Shown piece after piece: positions 20,107 to 30,695 of a stretch of 48,507 nucleotides of DNA. Origin of the DNA: Azospirillum sp. TSO22-1 (lineage in GTDB: Bacteria; Pseudomonadota; Alphaproteobacteria; Azospirillales; Azospirillaceae). Both the position numbers and the translations under genes were made by a program. Numbering within the stretch: position 1 is the stretch's first letter; each line of letters starts with the position of its first letter. The notes below the pieces were generated by a model that saw only the letters and a list, made by a program, of their open reading frames with translations, was not told the DNA's origin and made no database searches. The stretch is from assembly GCF_003116015.1 (NCBI RefSeq), contig NZ_LGQZ01000053.1, positions 1-48,507 on the forward strand, read 5' to 3'.

Positions 20107-21021
20107 TCACGGCGCTGGCCGCCCCAGCTCCTCCTTCGCCAGGGTGATGAACAGCTCCACCGCCGGGCTGCGGGTGCGGTCGGCGTGGACGGCGACCTGG
20201 AACGGCGCCTGGTAGGACAGCTGCCGCGGCAGCAGCGCGCGCAGCCGGCCAGCCTGCACGAAGGGCGCCGCGTAGTGGTCGGGCAGGTAGCCGAGGTAAC
20301 GGCCGGACAGGATCAGCCGCACCGCCCCCTCCATGTCGCTGACCGTGGCGTGCGGCGCGCTGATGGCGAAGATCTTCAGGTCGCGCGAGCCCCAGTAGCT
20401 GCGCGCCACCAGCCAGTGCCGGCGCACCTCGTCCAGGTCGATGGCCGCGTCGGACAGCGCGAACAGCGGATGCCCCCGGCCGGCGTAGAAGTGGTTCGTC
20501 TCCTGGTACAGGTCCTGGTACGACAGGCCGGGCACGATGCGCGGGAAGCTGGCGATGGCGAGGTGCAGCTGGCCGGCGATGACGTCGCGCAGCAGCTCGT
20601 TGGGCGGGCGGGTGTTGATGGTCAGCGACACCTCGGGTGCGGCGTCGGAGAAGCGGGCGAAGACCCGCTCCAGCGGCGCCTGCGGGTCGCTCAGCGTGTT
20701 GTCCACCAGCCCGATGCTCAGCGTTCCGGTCATCCGGTCGCGCAGGCCGCGCACCCGCGCGCCGAACCGCTCCAGCGTGTCGAACACCCGGCGCAGCTCG
20801 TCGTACACCGCCTGCCCCTCGGCGGTGAGCTGGAAGCCGGAGCGGCCGCGCCGGCACAGCCTCACGCCCAGCCGCCCCTCCAGCTCGGTAAAATGGGTGG
20901 AGATGGTGGACAGCGAGAGATTCAGTTCGCCCTGCGCCGCAGTAAAGCCACCGGCCTCGACGATGGTCATGAACATGCGCAGCAGGCGGAGATCGACGGT
21001 TTCCAGGTGGATCCGGCTCAT
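20107..21021 (-). CDS. LysR-family transcriptional regulator
   Basis: The 304 aa protein has a winged helix-turn-helix at residues about 10-69 (LRLLRMFMTIVEAGGFTAAQ, then LNLSLSTISTHFTELE) and a LysR substrate-binding domain (about 92-300). The ATG at 21021 has an AAGGAGGT ribosome site. It is divergent from the polyamine-type transport operon starting at 21210, the usual arrangement for a LysR activator and its target, and the 188 bp between them contain two palindromes. The inducer is unknown; a guanidino compound or polyamine is a guess from context. Confidence 0.9.
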   Translation of the reverse strand: MSRIHLETVDLRLLRMFMTIVEAGGFTAAQGELNLSLSTISTHFTELEGRLGVRLCRRGRSGFQLTAEGQAVYDELRRVFDTLERFGARVRGLRDRMTGTLSIGLVDNTLSDPQAPLERVFARFSDAAPEVSLTINTRPPNELLRDVIAGQLHLAIASFPRIVPGLSYQDLYQETNHFYAGRGHPLFALSDAAIDLDEVRRHWLVARSYWGSRDLKIFAISAPHATVSDMEGAVRLILSGRYLGYLPDHYAAPFVQAGRLRALLPRQLSYQAPFQVAVHADRTRSPAVELFITLAKEELGRPAP

Positions 21022-21078
21022 GCTCCCGCACCTCCTTCCGCGGACGCGGGCCCCCGGCGGGGCCGATCATAGGCCTTA

Positions 21079-21114
21079 CTTCGACAGGCGTCGAAGCAAA
21101 ATACCGAATTTCGG
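21079..21114. promoter_or_regulatory. Two palindromes in the LysR / transporter intergenic region
   Basis: CTTCGAC-AGGC-GTCGAAG (21079-21096) has perfect 7 bp arms, and CCGAATTTCGG (21104-21114) has perfect 5 bp arms about a single central T. They are centred about 21 bp apart, roughly two helical turns, as expected for the two half-occupied sites of a LysR tetramer. A weak promoter (TTGTGC at 21120, 16 bp, TAATTC at 21142) lies just downstream and reads toward the transport operon. Confidence 0.45.
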
Positions 21115-21209
21115 GATTTTTGTGCGCGCCAAAGCGTCCTCTAATTCACGGGTGGGCATACGGTTTGCGCGACGAACCATGCCGGCCAACCGGGAAAGGG
21201 AGAAGAGCG

Positions 21210-22292
21210 ATGAGGATCAGCGGAGGGGTGGGGCGGCGCGCGGTGTTGGCGGGGGCGGGCGCCCTGGCGGCGGCGGTCGGCTTCCCCGGCATCGTCCGGG
21301 CCCAGTCGAAGTCGCTGAAGGTCGGCGTGTACGGCGGCTACTTCAAGGATTCCTTCGACAAGCACGTCTTCCCTGAGTTCACCAAGGCGACGGGCATCGC
21401 CGTCGAGTCGGTGGCCGAGCCGACCGGCGAGGCGTGGCTGGTGCAGCTGGAGCAGGCGGCGCGCGCCCGGCAGGCGCCGGCCGACGTCTCGATGATGTCG
21501 CAGGTGGCGATCCTCAAGGGCATGGCGGCCGACCTGTGGGCGCCCTTCGATCTGGCGAAGCTGCCGAACGCCGCGAAGGTGAAGCCGCACCTGATCAACA
21601 AGTACCCGGACGGCCGCGTGGCCGGCGTCGGCGCGGTGTCCTGGTACATCACGCTGGTCACCAACACCAAGGCCTACCCGCAGGCGCCCGCGAGCTGGGC
21701 GGCGCTGTGGGATCCCGCCAACAAGGACAAGCTGGGCCTGCTGGCGCTGGTCAGCAACTCGTTCCTGCTGGAGGTGACGGCGGCGACCTTCTTCGGCGGC
21801 ACCAAGCACCTGGACACCGAGCAGGGCCAGCTCGACTGCTTCAAGAAGCTGGCCGAGCTGAAGAGCAACGTGAAGCTCTGGTACCGCGACGAGGCGCAGT
21901 TCGAGGCGGCGCTGAAGTCCGGCGAGATCCCGATGGGCCAGTACTACCACGACGTCACCGGCCTCGCCGCGGCGGACGGCCACCCGGTGCGCTCGACCTT
22001 CCCCAAGGAGGGCGGCATCACCGATTCCGGCAGCTGGGCGGTGACCAAGGCATCCAAGGCGGGCGACCTCGCGCACGTCTTCGTCGATTACATGTGCCAG
22101 CCGTCGATCCAGGCGCTGCTGTCGCGCAAGGTCGGCACCGCGCCGACCATCGACCGCGCCGCCACCGACCTGACCGACAAGGAGTTCGCGTCGGTGTCGT
22201 CCGACCTGGCGCCGATCATTCCGCGCTACGACCTCTACCAGAGCAAGTCGGACTGGCTGAACCAGAAGTGGACCGAGATGATCGTGGGGTGA
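21210..22292 (+). CDS. Polyamine-type ABC transporter substrate-binding protein, Tat signal
   Basis: The ATG at 21210 follows GGGAAAGGGAGAAG. The 360 aa protein opens with a twin-arginine signal (GRRAVLAGAGALAAAVGFPG) and a likely cut after VRAQ. The mature part resembles the PotD/PotF group of periplasmic binding proteins (VGVYGGYFKDSF, GVGAVSWYITLVTNTKAY, WAALWDPANKDKLGLL). It should capture a cationic amine such as putrescine, spermidine or a guanidino amine for the permeases encoded downstream. Substrate choice cannot be read from sequence, but an arginase-family enzyme in the same operon favours a guanidino compound. Confidence 0.88.
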   Translation: MRISGGVGRRAVLAGAGALAAAVGFPGIVRAQSKSLKVGVYGGYFKDSFDKHVFPEFTKATGIAVESVAEPTGEAWLVQLEQAARARQAPADVSMMSQVAILKGMAADLWAPFDLAKLPNAAKVKPHLINKYPDGRVAGVGAVSWYITLVTNTKAYPQAPASWAALWDPANKDKLGLLALVSNSFLLEVTAATFFGGTKHLDTEQGQLDCFKKLAELKSNVKLWYRDEAQFEAALKSGEIPMGQYYHDVTGLAAADGHPVRSTFPKEGGITDSGSWAVTKASKAGDLAHVFVDYMCQPSIQALLSRKVGTAPTIDRAATDLTDKEFASVSSDLAPIIPRYDLYQSKSDWLNQKWTEMIVG

Positions 22293-22301
22293 CGTGCTGA
22301 G

Positions 22302-22401
22302 CCCTCCCCCGCCTCCGGCGGGGGAGGGGTGGGTGGGGGCAACGGCTTTCCCGAAAGGCCGCTGCCCCCTCCTAACCTCCCCCGCCGGAGGCGGGGGAGG
22401 G
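22302..22401. repeat. Palindromic GC-rich element, family A copy 1
   Basis: Two hairpins of the type CCCTCCCCCG...CGGGGGAGGG (22302-22328 and about 22376-22401) flank a core containing GGTGGGGGCAACGGCTTTC. The two arms are themselves inverted copies, so the whole 100 bp can fold into a long hairpin. The same core recurs at about 37437-37454. The element sits between the binding-protein and ATPase genes and may weaken or stabilise the transcript there. Confidence 0.85.
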
Positions 22402-22429
22402 ACGACATGAACCTCTTCGAGCACCGCCC

Positions 22430-23491
22430 ATGTCCGCCCTCGTCCTCGACGGCCTCACCAAGCGTTACGGCTCCTTCGTCGCCGTGCACGGCGCGTCGCT
22501 GCGCATCCCGCACGGCCGCTTCGTCTGCCTGCTCGGCCCCTCCGGCTGCGGCAAGACCACGCTGCTGCGCATGATCGCCGGGCTGGAGGAGCCGTCCGGC
22601 GGCCGGTTGTCGATCGACGACCGCGACATCACCGACACCCCCGCCCACAAGCGGGAGTTCGGCATGGTGTTCCAGTCGCTGGCCCTGTTCCCGCACCTGA
22701 CGGCGGGGGAGAACATCGCCTACCCGCTGCGCATCCGCGGCGCCTCCTCGGCCGAGCAGCGCCGCCGCGCCGGGGAACTGCTGGAGCTGGTCCGCCTGCC
22801 CGGCGCCGCCGACCGGCCGGTGTCCAAGCTGTCGGGCGGGCAGCGCCAGCGCGTCGCCATCGCCCGCGCCCTGGCGCTGGAGCCGAAGCTGTTCCTGCTC
22901 GACGAGCCGCTGTCGGCGCTCGACGCCAAGCTGCGCGAGGCCATGCAGATCGAGCTGAAGCAGCTGCAGCGCCGCCTCGGCGTCACCACCATCGTGGTCA
23001 CCCACGACCAGCGCGAGGCGATGACCATGGCCGACATGGTCGTCGTCATGTCGCAGGGCCGCATCCATCAGGCCGCCCCGCCCATGGAGGTGTACCGCCG
23101 GCCGGCCGACGCCTTCGTCGCCGACTTCATCGGCCTGACCAACCTGCTGGACGGCGCGGTGGCCGCGCCCGGCGTGGTGGCGGTGCCCGGCGGCACGCTG
23201 GCGCTGCCCGACCTGCCGCCGCAGGGGCGGGTGCTGCTGTCGATCCGGCCGGAGGACGTGCTGCTGCGCCCCACCGGCGAGGCGGGGCCGAACCGCCTGC
23301 ACGGCACGCTGTCCTTCGTGCGCGACCTGGGTGCCAGCGTCGAGTTCCGCGTCGATGTGGCGGGCACCGAGATCATCGCGCTGGCCCGCCCGCAGGACCG
23401 TCCCGCAGTCGAACCGGGCGGTGCGGTGACGGTCGAGCTGCCGGCGTCGGCCTGCGTCGTGCTGCCGCCCGGCGGGGAGCGCCCGTCATGA
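22430..23491 (+). CDS. ABC transporter ATP-binding protein, PotA type
   Basis: The 353 aa ATPase has Walker A GPSGCGKTT (36-44), a Q-loop (MVFQS), signature [15 protein letters not shown], Walker B LFLLDEPLSALD, and the H-loop His in VVTHDQ. A C-terminal TOBE-like region (about 245-350) is typical of the polyamine, iron and maltose importer class. Its stop overlaps the next permease start as ATGA. It energises uptake by the two permeases that follow, with the Tat-exported binding protein encoded upstream. Confidence 0.93.
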   Translation: MSALVLDGLTKRYGSFVAVHGASLRIPHGRFVCLLGPSGCGKTTLLRMIAGLEEPSGGRLSIDDRDITDTPAHKREFGMVFQSLALFPHLTAGENIAYPLRIRGASSAEQRRRAGELLELVRLPGAADRPVSKLSGGQRQRVAIARALALEPKLFLLDEPLSALDAKLREAMQIELKQLQRRLGVTTIVVTHDQREAMTMADMVVVMSQGRIHQAAPPMEVYRRPADAFVADFIGLTNLLDGAVAAPGVVAVPGGTLALPDLPPQGRVLLSIRPEDVLLRPTGEAGPNRLHGTLSFVRDLGASVEFRVDVAGTEIIALARPQDRPAVEPGGAVTVELPASACVVLPPGGERPS

Positions 23492-24342
23492 TCCGCCGCG
23501 CCCCGCGCAGCTTGGCCGAGCACGCGCCGATCCTGTTCCCGGCGCTGATGCTGATCGTCTTCTTCGTCATCCCGTTCAGCCTGATGATCGCCGTCAGCGT
23601 GGCGCGCCGCGTGCCCGGCGGCTTCTACGAGCCGGACTTCGTCTTCGCCAACTACGAGCGGTTCCTGACGGCGTTCTTCGGCGGCGTGCTGGCCTTCTCG
23701 CTGGAGCTGGCGGGGCTGGTCGCGGTGCTGGCGGTGGGCGTCGCCTTCCCCTTCACCTACCGGCTGGCGCGGCTGCCGCGCGCGGCGCAGGTGCGCTGGC
23801 TGGTGTTCCTGCTGTCGATCCTGTCGCTGTCCGAGGTGATCATCGGCTTCGCGTGGTCGACGCTGCTGTCGCGCACCGCCGGCATCACCAACCTGTTCGT
23901 GGCGCTGGGCCTGATGGCCGAGGCGCAGTCGCTCACCCCCAGCTTCGGCGCGCTGCTGGCCGGCATGGTCTATCAGGCGTTCCCCTACACGGTGCTGGTG
24001 CTGTACCCGGCGCTGGCGCGCCTCGACCCCTCGCTGGTCGAGGCGGCGCGCACGCTGGGCTCCTCCCCGGTCCGGGCGTTCTTCACCGTGGTGGTGCCGG
24101 CGCTGCGCAGCACCATCGTCGCCACGCTCATCATGGCGTTCGTGTTCGCGCTGGGCTCCTACCTGCTGCCGCAGCTGTTGGGCCGGCCGCAGCACTGGAC
24201 GCTGTCGGTGCTGATCACCGATCAGGCGATCTATCAGTCCAACATGCCCTTCGCCGCGGCGATGGCGGTGTTCCTGGTGCTGGTCAGCCTCGCCCTGGTG
24301 GCGCTCGCCCTGCTCGCCGGCCGGCGGAAGGAGGAGGCGTGA
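23488..24342 (+). CDS. ABC transporter permease (PotB type)
   Basis: The 284 aa protein has six predicted membrane helices and the EAA loop as VEAARTLGSSPVRAFFTVVV (the EAAxxLG...FxxVxLP pattern), which docks on the ATPase. The first helix (ILFPALMLIVFFVIPFSLMI) and the long periplasmic loop fit PotB/PotH. It starts inside the ATPase stop (ATGA) and ends by sharing one base with the next start (TGATG), so the four transporter genes form one coupled unit. Confidence 0.92.
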   Translation: MIRRAPRSLAEHAPILFPALMLIVFFVIPFSLMIAVSVARRVPGGFYEPDFVFANYERFLTAFFGGVLAFSLELAGLVAVLAVGVAFPFTYRLARLPRAAQVRWLVFLLSILSLSEVIIGFAWSTLLSRTAGITNLFVALGLMAEAQSLTPSFGALLAGMVYQAFPYTVLVLYPALARLDPSLVEAARTLGSSPVRAFFTVVVPALRSTIVATLIMAFVFALGSYLLPQLLGRPQHWTLSVLITDQAIYQSNMPFAAAMAVFLVLVSLALVALALLAGRRKEEA

Positions 24343-25139
24343 TGGCGCGCAAACTCAATGCGTTCATCGCCGGGCTGATCGCCCTGCTGCTGTCGGCGCC
24401 GATCCTGGTGGTGGCGGGCGTGTCGGTGAACGCCAAGCGCTCGCTCGACTTCCCGCCCAAGGGCTTCTCGCTGGCGTGGTACGCCGAGGTGTTCACCGAT
24501 CCCGGCTGGCGCGGTGCGCTGGTCGCCAGCCTCGTGGTGGCAGTGCTGTCGGCGGCGCTGGCGGTGGCCATCGCCTTCCCGCTGGCGTGGTTCCTGTGGC
24601 GCTGGCGGGCGCCGTGGGCGCGCGCCTTCGAGATGCTGGGCATGACGCCCTTCATCCTGCCGCCGGTCATTACGGCGCTGGGCTTCCTCAGCTTCTGGAC
24701 AACCTTCGACCAGTACGGCGCGCCGTGGACGGTGGTGGTCAGCCATGCGGTGTTCTTCGTCACGCTGCCGCTGGTCACGCTGTCCATGGGCTTCGCCGCG
24801 GTGGACCGCAGCTACGTCGAGGCGGCGTCCACCATGGGCGCCGACGACCGCACGGTGCTGCGCACCGTGGTGATGCCGCTGGTGCGGCCCTACGTGATCT
24901 CCGGCTTCGCGTTCGCGTTCGTGCTGTCGCTGAACGAGTACATCGTTGCCTACATGGTGGTCGGCTTCACGCTGGAGACACTGCCGATCAAGATCTTCAA
25001 CGCGCTGCGCTACGGCTACACCCCGACCATGGCGGCGGTGACCGTTCTGTTCGTCCTGCTGACCGGGCTGGTGTTCGGGCTGATCGCCCGCTTCGGCGAC
25101 CTGCCGCGCCTGCTCGGCGCCTGGGCCCGGCACGACTGA
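24342..25139 (+). CDS. ABC transporter permease (PotC type)
   Basis: ATG at 24342 (RBS GGAGGAGG) gives 265 aa with six membrane helices and the EAA loop YVEAASTMGADDRTVLRTVV. It resembles PotC/PotI, the second half of the polyamine permease heterodimer. Longer in-frame starts from 23853 run back through the preceding permease and are not used. The gap to the ureohydrolase is 23 bases. Confidence 0.92.
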   Translation: MARKLNAFIAGLIALLLSAPILVVAGVSVNAKRSLDFPPKGFSLAWYAEVFTDPGWRGALVASLVVAVLSAALAVAIAFPLAWFLWRWRAPWARAFEMLGMTPFILPPVITALGFLSFWTTFDQYGAPWTVVVSHAVFFVTLPLVTLSMGFAAVDRSYVEAASTMGADDRTVLRTVVMPLVRPYVISGFAFAFVLSLNEYIVAYMVVGFTLETLPIKIFNALRYGYTPTMAAVTVLFVLLTGLVFGLIARFGDLPRLLGAWARHD

Positions 25140-25162
25140 TTTTTGCAAAGAGAGAGTTCCCG

Positions 25163-26212
25163 ATGATCGATCCGACCAAGCTCGACCGTTTGCGTACGAA
25201 GTACAGCGGCAGCGGCGGCGACGACTTCCACGACCCGGAGTTCCAGCGCGTCGCGGCGCTGCAGTTCTCCGCCGGCGGGCGGCGCGTGCAGCCCTTCGCC
25301 GGGGTGTCGACGTTGCTCGACGCGCCGTACCGGCCGGACGCGCCGGACAGCCCGGACTTTGGCGGCCTGGATATCGCGCTGATCGGCGTGCCGATGGACC
25401 TCGGCGTCACCAACCGCGCCGGCGCCCGCCTCGGGCCGCGCGCGGTGCGGGCGGTGGAGCGCATCGGCCCGTACGAGCACGCGCTGCGCATGGTGCCCTC
25501 GGCCAGCTGCAAACTCGCCGACGTCGGCGACGTGCCGCTGTCCAGCCGGTTCAGCCTGGAGGCCTGCCACGCCGATATCCTGGCCTTCTACACCCGCATG
25601 ACAGACGCCGGCGTGGTGCCGCTGTCGGTGGGTGGCGACCACTCCATCACCTACTCGATCCTCAAGGCGCTGGGGCGGGAGCGGCCGGTCGGCATGGTGC
25701 ATTTCGACGCGCACTGCGACACCGGCGGCGCCTACGAGGGGGCGAAGTTCCACCACGGCGGACCGTTTCGGCAGGCGGTGCTGGACGGTGTGCTCGACCC
25801 CGAGCGCACCGTGCAGATCGGCATCCGCGGCAGCACCGAGTATTTGTGGGAGTTCTCCTACGACTCCGGCATGACGGTGATTCACGCCGAGGACATCCCG
25901 GAGCGCGGCGTCCGCTCGGTGATCGAGGAGGCGCGGCGGGTGATCGGCGACGGGCCGGTCTACGTCTCCTTCGACGTGGACTGCCTGGACCCGGTGTTCG
26001 CACCGGGCACCGGCACACCGGAGGTCGGCGGGCTGACGACGCGCGAGGCGTTGCAGATCCTGCGCGGGCTCGCCGGGCTCGACGTCATTGGCGGCGACGT
26101 GGTGGAGGTGGCGCCGCAGTACGACGCCACCAGCAACACCGCCCACGCCGGCGCGCAGATGCTGTTCGAGATTCTCTGCCTCGCCGTCGGCGCTCTCCAG
26201 AAACGGGGGTGA
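25163..26212 (+). CDS. Arginase-family ureohydrolase (agmatinase / guanidinobutyrase-like)
   Basis: The 349 aa protein carries all binuclear manganese ligands of the arginase fold: H160 in SVGGDHS, D182, H184 and D186 in HFDAHCDTGG, and D271 and D273 in SFDVDCLDP. These enzymes cleave urea from a guanidino group. The DAHCD form is common in guanidinobutyrase and guanidinopropionase, whereas agmatinases usually have DAHTD or similar, so agmatine is not the only candidate. It sits directly after the polyamine-type transporter and before an amidase, implying uptake and then hydrolysis of an external guanidino amine. Mn2+ is the expected metal. Confidence 0.88.
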   Translation: MIDPTKLDRLRTKYSGSGGDDFHDPEFQRVAALQFSAGGRRVQPFAGVSTLLDAPYRPDAPDSPDFGGLDIALIGVPMDLGVTNRAGARLGPRAVRAVERIGPYEHALRMVPSASCKLADVGDVPLSSRFSLEACHADILAFYTRMTDAGVVPLSVGGDHSITYSILKALGRERPVGMVHFDAHCDTGGAYEGAKFHHGGPFRQAVLDGVLDPERTVQIGIRGSTEYLWEFSYDSGMTVIHAEDIPERGVRSVIEEARRVIGDGPVYVSFDVDCLDPVFAPGTGTPEVGGLTTREALQILRGLAGLDVIGGDVVEVAPQYDATSNTAHAGAQMLFEILCLAVGALQKRG

Positions 26213-26216
26213 GGCC

Positions 26217-26987
26217 GTGCGGATCGCGCTGTGGCAGACGGGCGGCTTCGCCTTCGACCGGCTGGAGACGGCGGCGCGCGACGCGGCGGGGCAGGGGGCG
26301 GACCTGCTGGTCGGGCCGGAGATGCTGCTGAGCGGCTACGACATCGGGGCGGAGGCGGTGCGCGCCGCCGCCGAGCCGCCGGACGGTCCCTCCGCCGCCC
26401 GCGTCGCCGTCATCGCCGCCGCAGCCGGCATCGCCGTGCTGTACGGCTATCCGGAGCTGGGCGCGGACGGCGCGGTGTACAACGCGGCGCGGCTGATCGG
26501 CCGCGACGGTCGGCCGCTGCTCAACCAGCGCAAGACGCACCTGTACGGCGCGCTCGACCGCGCCATGTTCGCGGCCGGGGGCGACGACTTTCCCCTGGCG
26601 AAGGTCGGCGGCCTGCGCTGCGGCGTGCTGATCTGCTACGACGTGGAGTTCCCCGAACTGGTGCGCCGCCACGCGCTGGCCGGGGCCGACGCGGTGCTGG
26701 TGCCGACCGCGCTGATGGAGCCGTACGACGTGGTCGCCACCACCATCATTCCGGCCCGCGCCTTCGAGAACGGCCTGTTCGTCGCCTACGCCAACCGCTG
26801 CGGCCGCGAGGGCGATCTCGTATACTGCGGGCTCAGCGCCGTCGCTGGCCCGGACGGCACCGTGGTGGCGCGGGCGGGGAGGGGGGAGGCGATGCTGATC
26901 GCCGATCTCGACCCGGAGCGCCTGTCAGCGGTGCGCGCCGCCGGCACCCACCTCGCCGACCGCCGGCCGGAGCTTTACCGCCCCTGA
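26217..26987 (+). CDS. Nitrilase-superfamily carbon-nitrogen hydrolase (amidase)
   Basis: GTG at 26217, with GAGG just upstream, opens a 256 aa protein. The Glu-Lys-Cys triad is visible: E35 in [11 protein letters not shown]106 in NQRKTHLYG and C140 in [10 protein letters not shown]. The family hydrolyses small amides or carbamoyl amines (for example N-carbamoylputrescine, omega-amides). Coming four bases after the ureohydrolase it likely acts in the same pathway, perhaps on an amide or carbamoyl intermediate. Its 3' end overlaps the convergent RpiR gene by 13 bp. Confidence 0.85.
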   Translation: MRIALWQTGGFAFDRLETAARDAAGQGADLLVGPEMLLSGYDIGAEAVRAAAEPPDGPSAARVAVIAAAAGIAVLYGYPELGADGAVYNAARLIGRDGRPLLNQRKTHLYGALDRAMFAAGGDDFPLAKVGGLRCGVLICYDVEFPELVRRHALAGADAVLVPTALMEPYDVVATTIIPARAFENGLFVAYANRCGREGDLVYCGLSAVAGPDGTVVARAGRGEAMLIADLDPERLSAVRAAGTHLADRRPELYRP

Positions 26988-27880
26988 CGCCGGGTGCGGC
27001 CCTTGCCGCCCGGCGGCGCGTCGCGGGCCGTGCGGGTGGCGGCCAGCACCGTCTTCACCCGCGCCAGATGGCGCCCGGCGGCGGTGCCAAGGCGCAGCGC
27101 CACGCCGGTCGACAGCACATCGACGATGGCGAGGTGGATGAGGCGCGAGGCCATCGGCGTGTAGACCTCGGCGTCCTCCACCGGGGCGGTGCCGACGGCC
27201 ACCGTGGCCGCCGCGGCCAGCGGCGAGTCGGGCGCGGTGATGGCGACCACCGGCACGCCCTGGGCGCGCGCCGCCTCGGCCAGCTCGATCATCGCCAGCG
27301 TGCGGCCGGTGTTCGACACCGCCAGCAGCACGCCGCGCTGGCTGCCCAAATTGACCGCCAGCATGTGCACCAGCATCGGGTCGGGGCTGGACTGCGCGGT
27401 CATGCCCAGGCGCAGCAGCTTGTGCGCCGCGTCCGCCGCCACGCTGGCCGAGGCGCCGACGCCGGTGCACAGCACGCTCGACGCGCCGGCCAGCAGATCC
27501 ACCGCCTGCGCCACCGCGTGCGCGTCCAGCTGGCCGGCGGCGTCGTTCAACGCCGCGGCGGCCGATGAAAAGATTTTTCGCGTCACCGCCGACAGATCGT
27601 CGTCCGGCTCCACGTCCTGGCTGACGAAGGGCGTGCCGCCGCGCGCCTGGCATTCGGCCAGCCGCAGCTTGAAGTCGGGGAAGCCGCCGCAGCCGACGCT
27701 GCGGCAGAAGCGCACGACCGTCGCCTCGCTGACCTGCGCCGCCCGCGCCAGCGCGGTGACGCTCTGGCCCAGCACCTTCTGCGGGTCCACCAGCACCATG
27801 TCCGCCACCTGGCCTTCGGAGCGCTTCAGCTCCGCCCGGCGCTGGCGGATGTGGTCGAGGATGTTGAGCGGCGTGAGCAT
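26975..27880 (-). CDS. RpiR/HexR-family transcriptional regulator (HTH plus SIS domain)
   Basis: The 301 aa protein has an N-terminal RpiR helix-turn-helix (residues about 1-80; [20 protein letters not shown]) and a SIS sugar-phosphate-binding domain (about 120-260; [30 protein letters not shown]). HexR regulators of this type sense the Entner-Doudoroff intermediate KDPG and repress edd. It is divergent from edd, with an 18 bp palindrome over the predicted edd -35 region, so the role fits. ATG at 27880 is used; an in-frame upstream start is possible. Neither has a strong RBS. Confidence 0.85.
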   Translation of the reverse strand: MLTPLNILDHIRQRRAELKRSEGQVADMVLVDPQKVLGQSVTALARAAQVSEATVVRFCRSVGCGGFPDFKLRLAECQARGGTPFVSQDVEPDDDLSAVTRKIFSSAAAALNDAAGQLDAHAVAQAVDLLAGASSVLCTGVGASASVAADAAHKLLRLGMTAQSSPDPMLVHMLAVNLGSQRGVLLAVSNTGRTLAMIELAEAARAQGVPVVAITAPDSPLAAAATVAVGTAPVEDAEVYTPMASRLIHLAIVDVLSTGVALRLGTAAGRHLARVKTVLAATRTARDAPPGGKGRTRRQGR

Positions 27881-28023
27881 GGCGTCGGGTCCATTCGGTC
27901 TCGGCGGGTCGGTCGCGGCGGCGCCCGTCATCCTCCGGCCATCCGGAAGGGCGCGCAAGCCCCGTGCTGCGCGGCGGCAATTTTCACCACGCGACCGGAA
28001 CGGTACACCATAGCGCTGCGAAA

Positions 28024-28041
28024 TGAAAAAAATTTTCTTCA
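28024..28041. promoter_or_regulatory. Palindromic operator at the edd promoter (candidate HexR site)
   Basis: TGAAAAAAATTTTCTTCA is an inverted repeat with 8 of 9 matched pairs and no spacer. It is an AT-rich island in GC-rich DNA. It covers the first four bases of the predicted -35, which would block RNA polymerase when bound. The divergent RpiR/HexR gene is the obvious candidate binder; the sequence differs from the gammaproteobacterial HexR consensus. Confidence 0.65.
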
Positions 28042-28066
28042 CAAAACGTCGCCGTGGGCGTATAGC
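28038..28066 (+). promoter_or_regulatory. Predicted sigma-70 promoter of the edd operon
   Basis: The -35 TTCACA (28038-28043), a 17 bp spacer and the -10 TATAGC (28061-28066) predict a start near 28073 and a leader of about 130 bases before edd. The intergenic stretch 27881-28204 holds no other obvious feature. Confidence 0.6.
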
Positions 28067-28204
28067 TCGGCTCAGAACAGGTCTCGGCAGAAGACCGGAT
28101 GGAGGAAGCCCCGAAGGGACTTGACCCCGCGCCGCCGCAAGGGACGGCCGCGCACCACCTCCGCTCCGTTCGACCGCCGGGCCGCCCGACCAGGGAAGCG
28201 CCCG

Positions 28205-30034
<1,830 letters not shown>

Positions 30035-30044
30035 GAGGTCGACC

Positions 30045-30695
30045 ATGCGCTCCGAACGCGCTTCCCTTGCTGCCGTCCTCGGCCGCGCGCCGGTGATCCC
30101 GGTGCTGGTTGTCGACGACGCGGCGGTGGCCGTGCCGCTGGCCCGCGCCCTGGTGGCCGGCGGTCTGCCGGTGCTGGAGGTGACGCTGCGCACCCCCGCC
30201 GCACGCGAGGCCGTCCGCCGCATCCGCGCCGAGGTGCCGGAGGCCGTCGTCGGCGTCGGCACCGTCCTGACGCCCGAGCAGCTGCGCGAGGCGGAGGCCG
30301 ACGGCGCCGCTTTCGCGGTCAGTCCCGGCGCCACGCCGCGCCTGCTGGACGCCGCGGTCGATACGGCGGTGCCGCTGCTGCCCGGCGTCGCCACGGTCGG
30401 CGAGGCGATGGCGGCGGCCGAGCGCGGCTACGCCTTCCTCAAGTTCTTCCCGGCCGAGGCGGCGGGCGGTGTCGCTGCGCTGCGCGCCATGGCCTCGCCG
30501 CTGCCGCACCTGCGCTTCTGCCCGACCGGCGGCATCGGCCCGGACAAGGCGGCGGAGTACCTGCGGCTGCCCAACGTGGTGTGCGTCGGCGGCTCCTGGC
30601 TGACGCCACCCGCGGCCCTGAAGGCCGGCGACTGGGAGGCGATCCGCGTTGCCGCCGGCCGGGCCGCCGCCCTGCGCTATGGGCCGAATGCATGA
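30045..30695 (+). CDS. eda: KDPG aldolase (2-dehydro-3-deoxy-6-phosphogluconate aldolase)
   Basis: This is a 216 aa class I aldolase of the KDPG/KHG family. The Schiff-base lysine is K133 in [12 protein letters not shown] and the catalytic Glu is E45 in LEVTLRT, both at the same numbers as in the E. coli enzyme. It splits KDPG into pyruvate and glyceraldehyde-3-phosphate, completing the Entner-Doudoroff route with Edd. GAGAGGTC precedes the ATG, and the stop overlaps gntK as ATGA. Confidence 0.95.
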   Translation: MRSERASLAAVLGRAPVIPVLVVDDAAVAVPLARALVAGGLPVLEVTLRTPAAREAVRRIRAEVPEAVVGVGTVLTPEQLREAEADGAAFAVSPGATPRLLDAAVDTAVPLLPGVATVGEAMAAAERGYAFLKFFPAEAAGGVAALRAMASPLPHLRFCPTGGIGPDKAAEYLRLPNVVCVGGSWLTPPAALKAGDWEAIRVAAGRAAALRYGPNA

